A stretch of 46,323 bases of DNA, taken from NCBI GenBank assembly GCA_937895825.1, contig CALBKP010000078.1, forward strand, positions 1 through 46,323. Direction: 5' to 3'. The notes under the pieces were generated by a model, which worked only from the letters and a program-made list of their open reading frames with translations, searched no databases and was not told the origin of the DNA. Every line of letters begins with the position of its first letter. The stretch's first letter is position 1. The stretch comes from an uncultured Alistipes sp. (GTDB lineage: Bacteria; Bacteroidota; Bacteroidia; Bacteroidales; Rikenellaceae). Shown here one piece after another: positions 17,976 to 26,682 of the stretch. The position numbers and the translations under genes are program-made.

Positions 17976-18600
17976 TCCCGACATAGAGCTTCTGGAGGGT
18001 GGTCGCAAGCTACCGCTTGTCGAGGACTTCTACACCGTGCAAGGCGAGGGCTTTCACTCGGGCAAGCCCGCCTACTTCATACGCCTCGGCGGTTGCGACG
18101 TAGGCTGCCGTTGGTGCGATGCTAAGTACACGTGGAATCCCAAGATCTACCCCCCGACCGAGATTGAGACCATTGTCGAGCGTGCTGCTGGCTGCTCGGC
18201 ACAGGCCATCGTCATCACTGGTGGCGAGCCGTTGCTATACCCCTTAGGAGAACTCACACGCGAGCTTCATGCCCGCGGCCTCGAGATATTTATCGAGACC
18301 TCGGGTACGAACCCCATAAGTGGCGAGTTTGACTGGATATGTCTTTCGCCCAAGCGACAGATGCCCCCATTGGAGGAGGCCTTCCGCCGTGCCGACGAGC
18401 TAAAGGTCATCATACAGACGATGGAAGATTTGGAATGGGCTGTGGAGTGTAGCCGCCACGTCAGCCGCAAGTGTCTACTCTACGTTCAGCCCGAATGGAG
18501 TGTCTACGAGAGCATCATAGGCCCCATTGTGGAGTGGGTAAAGGAGCACCCCGAGTGGAACATCTCGATACAGACTCATAAGTTTATGCATATACCCTAA
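17965..18600 (+). CDS. queE: 7-carboxy-7-deazaguanine synthase
   Basis: A radical SAM enzyme that contracts 6-carboxytetrahydropterin to 7-carboxy-7-deazaguanine in queuosine (modified tRNA) synthesis. It is 211 residues long. VQGEGFHSGKPAYFIRLGGC is followed by the compact cluster motif C44-x3-C48-x2-C51 and the GGEP SAM-binding strand at 86-89. It overlaps hpt by 11 nt, and the divIC-like gene starts 6 nt after it. The other queuosine genes are not in the window. Confidence 0.95.
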   Translation: MKINPDIELLEGGRKLPLVEDFYTVQGEGFHSGKPAYFIRLGGCDVGCRWCDAKYTWNPKIYPPTEIETIVERAAGCSAQAIVITGGEPLLYPLGELTRELHARGLEIFIETSGTNPISGEFDWICLSPKRQMPPLEEAFRRADELKVIIQTMEDLEWAVECSRHVSRKCLLYVQPEWSVYESIIGPIVEWVKEHPEWNISIQTHKFMHIP

Positions 18601-18606
18601 CCGACT

Positions 18607-18909
18607 ATGACCAAGCACGACACAGCGGAACAACGCAAGGTAAAGTTTATCAACTACTTCTGGGTGACGATGACTGTACTCATCGCCATCTGCACCGTTG
18701 TTGTCTCTATAAGCACCATAGCCAACATGATACGCACCAATCGCGATCGTAGGGAGGTAGAGCATGAGATAGCTATCCTCGAGGAGAAGATTGCCCGCGA
18801 CAGTGCCTTTATCGAGAACATCACCACCTCGCCACACTTCATGGAGAAGTTCGCACGCGAGACATACCACATGCAACGCCCTGGCGAGACGGTATACATA
18901 CTCGACTAA
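18607..18909 (+). CDS. DivIC/FtsB-family septum formation initiator
   Basis: A 100-residue bitopic membrane protein: a short basic N-terminus, one membrane helix (about 17-38), a coiled coil (about 42-70) and the ending FARETYHMQRPGETVYILD, typical of this family in Bacteroidetes. The family bridges division proteins (FtsL, FtsQ/DivIB) at the septum. It is the third gene of the hpt unit and is followed by a strong terminator. Confidence 0.88.
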   Translation: MTKHDTAEQRKVKFINYFWVTMTVLIAICTVVVSISTIANMIRTNRDRREVEHEIAILEEKIARDSAFIENITTSPHFMEKFARETYHMQRPGETVYILD

Positions 18910-18931
18910 CCGAGCCTCACGGAAAATTGAC

Positions 18932-18970
18932 GAGCCCGACACAATAGTTTTGGTGTCGGGCTCGTTATTT
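18932..18970 (+). terminator. Rho-independent terminator after the divIC-like gene
   Basis: A perfect 11-bp stem (GAGCCCGACAC at 18932-18942, GTGTCGGGCTC at 18953-18963) with a 10-nt loop, followed by GTTATTT. Confidence 0.85.
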
Positions 18971-19048
18971 GTAACAAAACGAAGAATAAAAATGGATAAA
19001 TGCCTATGATGAATTTCGGCTCGATTTTATTTAACACAACAAAAGAGT

Positions 19049-20545
19049 ATGAAAAAGGTGATTTTATCTTATTTGGGCGTTACTGTCCTCTCAGCAGTAA
19101 CGGGTGCATTGACAATGTATGGTGCAACATTCATGCAGCATAAAAGCGACTTAGAGGATGTAGCCATTACCTCTACGCAGCTGAACGATAACCTTGCATT
19201 TAGACAAAACCCCGCAACCGACGCACACTTTGCATCGCAGGTGGTAGGCACGGAGTATCCCGACCTAACGTACGCCGCCGAGAATGCAGTAAAGGCAGTT
19301 GTTAACATCGAGGCTACAATGGTCGTTAACGGCCGTAGCATCCCGCGTGACCCCTTCTTCGAGTTCTTCGGATACCCGCAAGGGTATAGCTCAGCACCAC
19401 AAGAGCGACGCGCTGGAGGCTCGGGCGTGATAATCTCAGAGGATGGATATATCGTCACAAACAATCACGTCATCGACGATGCAACGAAGCTACGCGTCAC
19501 ACTCCACGATGGCCGTGCCTTCGATGCTAAGATTATTGGCTCCGATCCTGCTACCGACGTGGCGTTAATAAAGATTGAGGCTTCGGGACTACCTACACTT
19601 CCCTTTGGTTCATCGGATGACCTACGCCTTGGCGAGTGGGTGCTGGCAATAGGCTACCCCATGGAGCTACAATCGACTATCACGGCAGGTATTGTATCGG
19701 CCAAGGCTCGCCGCCTTGGAGCTCTGGATAACCACGCCGGCATAGAGTCGTTCATACAGACAGACGCTGCCGTTAACCCAGGTAACTCGGGAGGCGCTCT
19801 TGTTAACACGCGTGGCGAACTCGTGGGCATCAACACCATCATCAAGACCTCGACAGGTAGCTACGTGGGCTACTCGTTTGCCGTGCCCGAGACCATTGTC
19901 CGCAAGGTTGTTGTCGACCTTAAGGAGTCAGGCGTTGTGCAACGTGCCGTGCTTGGCGTGTCGTTCAGACCTGTCGATCAACTATTTATCGACGAGCAGG
20001 GCGAGATTACTGGTATCGACACTATTGGCGGTATGTACGTAGCATCGGTAACTGATGGTGGAGCTGCTTCGGAGGCGGGCATACGCAAGGGCGATGTCAT
20101 CACCTCGATAGATGGTGTGGAGGTCAACGACTCAGCCATATTCCTTGAGCAGATTGGTAAGCGTCGCCCAGGTGATAAGGTATCAATAGGCATACGTCGC
20201 GGAGATAAGAGCCTCAAGCTCGATGCTACGCTGCAAAACCGCGCCGGTGAAACATCGCTCCTCAGCCGTGAGAGCATAGATGCTGTAGCCGAGTTGGGTG
20301 CTAAGCTATCGAATGCCCCCACTGCCTTATGCCGCGAACTCGACATACGTGGTGGCGTACAGGTAAATAGCATCAAGCATGGAGGACTGCTGGAGCGTTG
20401 CCGCGTGAGGGAGGGCTACATCATCACCCACATTAACGACAAGCCGATACTCACGGTCGACGACCTCAACCGTATAAACGAGCGCATAACCACGATCGAC
20501 GGTATCTACCCCAATGGCCGCGCATCAAGCTATACGATAATGTAG
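19049..20545 (+). CDS. Periplasmic serine protease, HtrA/DegQ family
   Basis: An ATP-independent envelope protease/chaperone for misfolded proteins. It is 498 residues long, with an N-terminal membrane anchor or signal (about 5-27). The trypsin-like domain has the triad His140 (TNNHV), Asp170 (TDVALI) and Ser247 (GNSGGA). Two PDZ domains follow (about 285-385 and 405-495). It sits alone between two terminators. I found no TTTG/TANNTTTG pair in the 85-nt upstream gap, so it may use an alternative sigma factor (inference). Confidence 0.95.
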   Translation: MKKVILSYLGVTVLSAVTGALTMYGATFMQHKSDLEDVAITSTQLNDNLAFRQNPATDAHFASQVVGTEYPDLTYAAENAVKAVVNIEATMVVNGRSIPRDPFFEFFGYPQGYSSAPQERRAGGSGVIISEDGYIVTNNHVIDDATKLRVTLHDGRAFDAKIIGSDPATDVALIKIEASGLPTLPFGSSDDLRLGEWVLAIGYPMELQSTITAGIVSAKARRLGALDNHAGIESFIQTDAAVNPGNSGGALVNTRGELVGINTIIKTSTGSYVGYSFAVPETIVRKVVVDLKESGVVQRAVLGVSFRPVDQLFIDEQGEITGIDTIGGMYVASVTDGGAASEAGIRKGDVITSIDGVEVNDSAIFLEQIGKRRPGDKVSIGIRRGDKSLKLDATLQNRAGETSLLSRESIDAVAELGAKLSNAPTALCRELDIRGGVQVNSIKHGGLLERCRVREGYIITHINDKPILTVDDLNRINERITTIDGIYPNGRASSYTIM

Positions 20546-20564
20546 TTCACAGCAAAATGATAAA

Positions 20565-20605
20565 TGCCGAGAGCTGGTACATGGTGACCACTCTCGGCAT
20601 TTTTA
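20565..20605. terminator. Terminator between convergent htrA-like and lipoprotein genes
   Basis: A 9-bp stem TGCCGAGAG (20565-20573) / CTCTCGGCA (20591-20599), with a further GGT/ACC pair inside the loop, followed on the plus strand by a T run (20600-20604). The minus-strand gene ends at 20621, so the same hairpin may serve both directions; the T run is weaker on the minus side. Confidence 0.8.
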
Positions 20606-20620
20606 CTTAGCGCATGTCCT

Positions 20621-21373
20621 CTACTCTGCCAACTCGACCCATACCAACGGAGCACCCGTTGCGGCAATCTCCTCGTCCGTAAGCACTACCGAAATAATGC
20701 CTGCATCAAGTGGAGCGACCTCAAATGGCTGATATACAAAAAGTAGACCTCGGTCAGTGATGGCCACACTATTTGCCATGTGCAACATCTCTGCTGAACC
20801 AACCGTAAGTTCATAATCGCCCGTTTTAAGAGCATCATACACCGCAGTTCGCATAGCCGAGGCATGATCACCTTCGAAGAGGTAGTTAAAGTCATAGAGC
20901 TGGCCAGTCTCCAAATCGAAACACTCATACCATATCGAGCACGCCTCGTTCGTTCCACCCGTGTAGGATTCGACAAAGGTCTCGTAGCATAGAATCGTCT
21001 CCTCCCTAACGTAATATACCGACTGATCCATAGTGAAGCGATAACCCAATCCCGTGCCCTCGCAGCATGAGCAACCACCCTCGACATACTCGTCAACAAG
21101 CAATTTCACCGATGCCTCAACGTCCATAGGCTCTACGGTGTAACCATCGAACGAGTTTTGATAGTTTGTTGCCTCGATATTGGCAAGTATATCGCTCGCA
21201 TCTGCGTTGGCGATACGCTGATACTTGATGCTTACCTCAGAATGCTCGCACTCGGTAGCATTGAACTCATATGGCACGAACTCAGGTTTTGGCATATCAC
21301 CCTGATTATCTCCAGAACACGCCGCTACAAAAAGCAGTAGAAGTAATATAACACAGGTATTAACTCTTTTCAT
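20621..21373 (-). CDS. Lipoprotein of unknown function
   Basis: A 250-residue protein starting MKRVNTCVILLLLLFVAACSG, with the lipobox Cys at 19. An in-frame start 24 codons upstream was rejected because it would precede the signal peptide and overlap the promoter -7 box. The mature part has a CSCC cluster (in EGGCSCCEGTG) in a repeat-free alpha/beta-looking sequence, and I recognise no family. The cysteines could bind metal or form disulfides. It is monocistronic with its own promoter at 21403-21433. Confidence 0.75.
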   Translation of the reverse strand: MKRVNTCVILLLLLFVAACSGDNQGDMPKPEFVPYEFNATECEHSEVSIKYQRIANADASDILANIEATNYQNSFDGYTVEPMDVEASVKLLVDEYVEGGCSCCEGTGLGYRFTMDQSVYYVREETILCYETFVESYTGGTNEACSIWYECFDLETGQLYDFNYLFEGDHASAMRTAVYDALKTGDYELTVGSAEMLHMANSVAITDRGLLFVYQPFEVAPLDAGIISVVLTDEEIAATGAPLVWVELAE

Positions 21374-21402
21374 AACTCCCAGTTTTTTTATAGTTCGATT
21401 TG

Positions 21403-21433
21403 TAAAGATAGCTGTTTTTATCGTAATCTCAAA
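21403..21433 (-). promoter_or_regulatory. Promoter of the unknown lipoprotein gene
   Basis: On the minus strand TTTG (21433-21430), 19 nt, TATCTTTA (21410-21403), one mismatch from TANNTTTG. The ATG lies 29 nt downstream. Confidence 0.65.
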
Positions 21434-21528
21434 GTCGAGCCGCAAAAATTGTCACAGATCGACAAACTATGATACGCCCTATTGCAAAGAAGGCAAATGG
21501 CATTTTACAATATTAATATATATAATAG

Positions 21529-21565
21529 AGTGTAAAACGGGCTATTTTTAAAGAATTTTTACACT
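21529..21565. repeat. Inverted repeat upstream of the tRNA promoter
   Basis: AGTGTAAAA (21529-21537) and TTTTACACT (21557-21565) are perfect 9-bp inverted copies. A third partial copy, TTTTACA, lies at 21503-21509. They are just upstream of the tRNA promoter and could be a protein-binding site or chance in AT-rich DNA. Confidence 0.4.
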
Positions 21566-21590
21566 TTTTGACGTTTTTTTTACAAAAAGT

Positions 21591-21621
21591 TTTGGAGAAT
21601 TAAATTTTTGCCGTATATTTG
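21591..21621 (+). promoter_or_regulatory. Promoter of the tRNA-Glu unit
   Basis: TTTG (21591-21594), 19 nt, TATATTTG (21614-21621), a full consensus match. The expected start near 21628 gives a precursor leader of about 95 nt before the tRNA. Confidence 0.85.
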
Positions 21622-21638
21622 CATCGTCAAAAGGTGAC

Positions 21639-21697
21639 AAGGGGTCAGAAACGCTGAGAAGGGCCAAAGACGCTGAAAAGGGTCAAGTATGGTGATC
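21639..21697 (+). repeat. Three imperfect 19-20-nt tandem repeats in the tRNA leader
   Basis: Units begin at 21639, 21659 and 21678. Each starts AAGGG and continues (T/C)CA then AAG/AAA. The first two also share ACGCTGA. They lie between the promoter and the tRNA and would be part of the precursor. Confidence 0.6.
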
Positions 21698-21722
21698 GGG
21701 GTTCATGACACGAATAAGACAT

Positions 21723-21794
21723 GGTGGATTCATCTAAGGGCTAGGATACATGCCTCTCACGCATGACATAGGGGTTCGAATCCCCTATCCACTA
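21723..21794 (+). tRNA. tRNA-Glu (anticodon CUC)
   Basis: A 72-nt cloverleaf. Acceptor GGTGGAT/ATCCACT has one G-U at the end and discriminator A. The D arm is ATCT/GGAT. The anticodon stem CATGC/GCATG holds the loop CTCTCAC, so the anticodon is CTC, reading GAG. The T arm is AGGGG/CCCCT with loop TTCGAAT. CCA is not encoded. It is a single tRNA with its own promoter and terminator. Confidence 0.93.
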
Positions 21795-21795
21795 C

Positions 21796-21824
21796 AAAAG
21801 GCGCTGATTATCAGCGCCTTTTTT
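21796..21824. terminator. Bidirectional terminator between tRNA-Glu and the thiamine operon
   Basis: A 12-bp stem AAAAGGCGCTGA / TCAGCGCCTTTT with the loop TTA, followed by a T run to 21824 on the plus strand. On the minus strand the hairpin is followed by TTTTG, 48 nt after the last thiamine gene. Confidence 0.93.
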
Positions 21825-21871
21825 CATCGTATAGCCACTCTGACAGCCTAAAAAGGCTTGTCTCACCATTT

Positions 21872-22432
21872 TTACTCACCCAAAAAATCACCCAAAAATG
21901 GGGCAAATAGTGCTCCAGACATTGCCACTCCCCCAAAATGAAGCGATCGAAGATACGAAATCTTATCTTTAGTAACACCACCCAAGGCCACCACCCTATC
22001 ATCAATGACACCCTTGGCAACTGCACATAGCAGCTCTTCGTGGCTAAAGGCAGAACGATAGCCCACCTTCGATATACTATCAAATATTGGGCTTAGGAAT
22101 AGATAGTCGCACTCATCCTTATACCTCACAACCTCGTCAAGCGAATGGCATGAACGGCTACGTGTGCCGCGATAATCCGCAGGAAGTGTCTTAATATTTC
22201 TATTCTGATGAACACCGCGTAAGGCAAACTCCTCATAAAGAGCATAGTAATCGTGAACGACAATCCTACATCTCTCTGCCGCGCTTAGTTCCCGAAGCAA
22301 CGACCTGCAATACTCAATATCGGCATCGGGCTTACGCAGATGCACTATATCGAAGCCCTCGGCAAGGAGGCGCCTAATTATGGCAGCCTCCCCGTCGATA
22401 GCCTCGGGCAGCGTTATCGCAATACGTAACAT
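21872..22432 (-). CDS. TenI/ThiE-superfamily protein, last gene of the thiamine operon
   Basis: A 186-residue TIM-barrel protein of the ThiE/TenI superfamily. Visible motifs are HLRKPDAD, a VVHDYY strand, GVHQNRN, SCHSLDEV, LFLSPIFDSISK and VVALGGV. The true ThiE hallmarks (QLR.K, double Asp, GP...T.TK) are altered or missing, so it is unlikely to be the main thiamine-phosphate synthase; that is the gene at 24860. Known TenI is a thiazole tautomerase. Similar paralogues close many Bacteroidetes thi operons. The start is ATG 22432; an upstream frame extension would overlap thi4. It starts 4 nt after thi4. Confidence 0.8.
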   Translation of the reverse strand: MLRIAITLPEAIDGEAAIIRRLLAEGFDIVHLRKPDADIEYCRSLLRELSAAERCRIVVHDYYALYEEFALRGVHQNRNIKTLPADYRGTRSRSCHSLDEVVRYKDECDYLFLSPIFDSISKVGYRSAFSHEELLCAVAKGVIDDRVVALGGVTKDKISYLRSLHFGGVAMSGALFAPFLGDFLGE

Positions 22433-22436
22433 TGCC

Positions 22437-23210
22437 TTAGCGCTTAAGTCTCTCGATGATAAGGTCGGCAACACGCTTACCTGAGAGGAGCATGCCACCA
22501 AATATCGGACCCATACGTGGCGTGCCACTTACGGCCGATGCCGCCATGCCGCAGACATAAAGACCCGGATATATCTCCTTGGTGCCATTGACAACCTCCT
22601 GCTCGCCCGCGACAACATCCAGCGAGCGCTCACCGATGACGGCGCCCGTGTCGGTAGCGAGGCGTATGCCATTCTTACGCGCCACCGTAGTACACATCTC
22701 GCTATCGTGGCCCGTGCCGTCGACAACACATCGTGCCATGATGTTTAGCGGATCGACATGCAGCCCCTCTCGCAAAACGGGAGTCCAGTTGACTACAACA
22801 CCACTGACAACATCGTTCTTAAATATCACATCCTCAACAGAGTAGCAGTTGAAGATTGTAGCACCCGCATGTACAGCCTTATATAGCAGTGCCGAGGTGC
22901 TCTCCACCGAGTCCATGACATATAGATTATCGTCGTACTGCTGGCAGTTGATGTCAAACTCCTTGACAATATGCAGGGCCTCTTCTTGCACGACAATCTG
23001 GTTAAACATCATGGCGCCACCCCACATGCCGCCTCCGGGCGATAATTTCCTGTCGAACAACGCCACCTTGAGACCCTCCTTGGCGAGGTAGTAGGCCGCA
23101 ACGATACCCGAAGGGCCACCACCAACGATAGCTACATCGAGCTCCAAATTTCTATCCAACTTATCGAAGTAAGTCGAGATAATTCCATGTGATACTCTTC
23201 TTTCAATCAT
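22437..23210 (-). CDS. Thi4-type thiazole synthase (sulfide-dependent)
   Basis: Forms the thiazole half of thiamine as an ADP-thiazole from NAD, glycine and a sulfur source. The 257-residue FAD/NAD-fold protein has GGGPSG (30-35), the LSPGGGMWGGAMMFNQIVV segment, GTGHDSE and a C-terminal RMGPIFGGMLLSGKR. At the position of the sulfur-donor Cys of yeast Thi4 it has His151 (in GLHVDP). This matches archaeal-type enzymes that use free sulfide catalytically and need iron. The start is ATG 23210; a TTG two codons earlier is less likely. No thiG, thiH or thiS is nearby. Confidence 0.9.
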   Translation of the reverse strand: MIERRVSHGIISTYFDKLDRNLELDVAIVGGGPSGIVAAYYLAKEGLKVALFDRKLSPGGGMWGGAMMFNQIVVQEEALHIVKEFDINCQQYDDNLYVMDSVESTSALLYKAVHAGATIFNCYSVEDVIFKNDVVSGVVVNWTPVLREGLHVDPLNIMARCVVDGTGHDSEMCTTVARKNGIRLATDTGAVIGERSLDVVAGEQEVVNGTKEIYPGLYVCGMAASAVSGTPRMGPIFGGMLLSGKRVADLIIERLKR

Positions 23211-23244
23211 ACGCAATTAAATTTTTAAGTTATTAGTTAATAGA

Positions 23245-24852
<1,608 letters not shown>

Positions 24853-24859
24853 TTAAACA

Positions 24860-25495
24860 TTATCTAAGCATATCGACAATCTCGCGCATCGCAGCGACAG
24901 GATCCTCGGCATTCAACACCGAGCCACTCAGCGCAATGCCATCAACGCCACAATCGAGCAGTCTCGGGATGTCATCCTTGGCAATACCCCCTATAGCCAC
25001 AAGAGGTATGTCTATGTTGGCGGCACGCATCCTCCCAATTATGTCGCGATAGCCCTCCTCTCCGAGTGTGGGCGCAAGACGCTCCTTGGTCGACGTGAAA
25101 CGATAGGGGCCACAGCCAAAATAGTCGGGCATAACCCCCCGAGCATGACTCAACACATCCTCGAATGTATTGACCGTAGCACCAATGATATAACTACTGC
25201 CAAGTATCGCGCGAGCCTCGGCTATCGACATATCCTCCTTGCCAAGATGCACGCCATCGGCTCCGATACGCTGCGTAAGAGCCACATCATCGTCGATGAT
25301 AAACGTGGCATCGTAGCGTCGGCATAGCCTCAGCACCTCGCGTGCTGTCGACTCCAACACACCCTTCTCAGCACCCTTCATGCGCAACTGTACCCAGCGA
25401 CAACCACCCTCAAGCGCAAGGCGGGCAGAGTCGCTATACGTGAAGCGTGCATTGTGGTGCGTGATAAACTGTAGTTTATAGTGTTCGTTCTTCAT
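24860..25495 (-). CDS. thiE: Thiamine-phosphate synthase
   Basis: Joins hydroxymethylpyrimidine diphosphate with thiazole phosphate to give thiamine phosphate. It is 211 residues from ATG 25495. WVQLRMKG, FIIDDD, GVHLGKEDM, GATVNT and GPYRFTSTK are the substrate and diphosphate-binding motifs of active ThiE. It overlaps thiD by 20 nt. Confidence 0.94.
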   Translation of the reverse strand: MKNEHYKLQFITHHNARFTYSDSARLALEGGCRWVQLRMKGAEKGVLESTAREVLRLCRRYDATFIIDDDVALTQRIGADGVHLGKEDMSIAEARAILGSSYIIGATVNTFEDVLSHARGVMPDYFGCGPYRFTSTKERLAPTLGEEGYRDIIGRMRAANIDIPLVAIGGIAKDDIPRLLDCGVDGIALSGSVLNAEDPVAAMREIVDMLR

Positions 25496-26384
25496 ATATT
25501 TGCATAGGTTGTGGATCAAACAGATGATTTACAGGGCCGAAGCCACCGCCTATGGCTATATCTGCACCCGAGCGTATAGCCTCGCATATATAGACCTTGG
25601 CAGCGCCTATGGCCTCCTCCAAACATAGGCCACAAGCCATATATGTGGCTATTGCAGACGATAGCGTACACCCCGTACCATGGACGTTACGTGTTGTGAT
25701 TGTTGGACTTGAAAAAGATGTGGAGCTAATACCCTCCGACGTACTCATATATAATATATCAGTCTTGGTATCTCCCTCCTCGTGGCCACCCTTAAGAAGC
25801 ACTGCCCTTGCTCCGAGTGATATTAGATAGTTGGCAGCTGCGCGTTTCTCCTCAACGGTCGAAAGCGGCATGGCAGTAAGTGCCTCCATCTCAGGAATAT
25901 TTGGCGTTATAAGCGTCACCATAGGTAACAGTCGCTGCTTGACTACCTCTTGAGCCTCGACCGAGAGCAACCTATACCCGCTGCTCGACACCATCACCGG
26001 ATCAAGAATGATGGGGCAAGTGCATTTGGCAAGTGCATCAGCCACGACATTTGCCACCTCCACATTTGCCAGCATACCAATCTTTATTGCCGCGGGCGAT
26101 ATATCCTCCATGACGGCAACGATCTGATCGTAGACCATCTTGGGTGGAAGAGCAAACTGCGAGTGTACGCCCAAGGTATTTTGGGCGGTAATGGCAGTTA
26201 TCGCCGTTGCGCCATAGGCTCCAAGCGCCGAGATACTCTTTAGGTCGGCTTGTATGCCTGCACCCCCCGACGAGTCGGAGCCCGCGATAGACAGCACCAC
26301 AGGGTATCGCCTATGATAAGTAAGTGGATGTGTTAGATGGGATGTAGCATACCCCGTCTCTGCGTTGTTAACTTTTCGTTCCAT
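25476..26384 (-). CDS. thiD: Hydroxymethylpyrimidine/phosphomethylpyrimidine kinase
   Basis: Phosphorylates HMP and HMP-P to the diphosphate. It is 302 residues long; about 28 residues precede the usual start of the ribokinase-like domain (VVLSIAGSDSSGGAGIQADLK). The anion-hole motif VHGTGCTLSSA, with the catalytic Cys, is present near residue 235. It is the first gene of the thiamine operon, directly behind the TPP riboswitch and its terminator hairpin. Confidence 0.95.
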   Translation of the reverse strand: MERKVNNAETGYATSHLTHPLTYHRRYPVVLSIAGSDSSGGAGIQADLKSISALGAYGATAITAITAQNTLGVHSQFALPPKMVYDQIVAVMEDISPAAIKIGMLANVEVANVVADALAKCTCPIILDPVMVSSSGYRLLSVEAQEVVKQRLLPMVTLITPNIPEMEALTAMPLSTVEEKRAAANYLISLGARAVLLKGGHEEGDTKTDILYMSTSEGISSTSFSSPTITTRNVHGTGCTLSSAIATYMACGLCLEEAIGAAKVYICEAIRSGADIAIGGGFGPVNHLFDPQPMQIYEERTL

Positions 26385-26421
26385 AAGAGCGTAAATTAAA
26401 AGTTCTACAACGGGGCTACCT

Positions 26422-26460
26422 AAAAAAGAAAACGCATACCTCCACTACGGGGTATGCGTT
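26422..26460 (-). terminator. Riboswitch-controlled terminator
   Basis: On the minus strand a perfect 10-bp stem AACGCATACC / GGTATGCGTT is followed by TTCTTTTTT. It lies 14 nt after the TPP aptamer and 37 nt before thiD, so TPP binding is expected to stop transcription here. Confidence 0.88.
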
Positions 26461-26474
26461 ATGATATTATCCAC

Positions 26475-26543
26475 AATCCCTACGGCAGTACTAACTGCAT
26501 CAGGTTCGAGGGTATAATCTCAGCCAATTAAGGCACCCCTTTG
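26475..26543 (-). promoter_or_regulatory. TPP riboswitch (THI element)
   Basis: The minus-strand sequence has the conserved order GGGGTGCC, GGCTGAGA, ACCC, GAACCTGATGC, GTTAGTACTGCCGTAGGGA, which defines the thiamine pyrophosphate aptamer. It begins almost at the predicted transcription start. Together with the terminator at 26422-26460 it should lower thi operon transcription when TPP is plentiful. Confidence 0.97.
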
Positions 26544-26550
26544 TTCTACG

Positions 26551-26581
26551 CAAAGATACGAAAATATTTCGTAACAGCAAA
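26551..26581 (-). promoter_or_regulatory. Promoter of the thiamine operon
   Basis: On the minus strand TTTG (26581-26578), 19 nt, TATCTTTG (26558-26551). The start point falls just ahead of the aptamer. Confidence 0.85.
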
Positions 26582-26619
26582 TAATATGTCTATAATTTTT
26601 AAAGATCGCCTTCAGTCTA

Positions 26620-26658
26620 ACAAAAACAACCCCAAAAGCACATTACGTCTTTTGGGGT
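26620..26658 (-). terminator. Terminator after the TlpA-like gene
   Basis: A perfect 10-bp stem ACCCCAAAAG / CTTTTGGGGT with a 10-nt loop, followed on the minus strand by a T-rich stretch, 25 nt after the stop codon. Confidence 0.85.
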
Positions 26659-26682
26659 CAATTTTTAATGTTTGGGGTGTTA

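Noticed and set aside
21689..21766. Short ORF in the tRNA leader running into the tRNA
   Set aside because: It overlaps the tRNA body and has no family features; it is most likely chance.
21723..21824. tRNA-Glu 3' end as an integration (att) site
   Set aside because: I saw no second copy of the tRNA 3' end and no integrase in the window; flanking genes are ordinary chromosomal ones.
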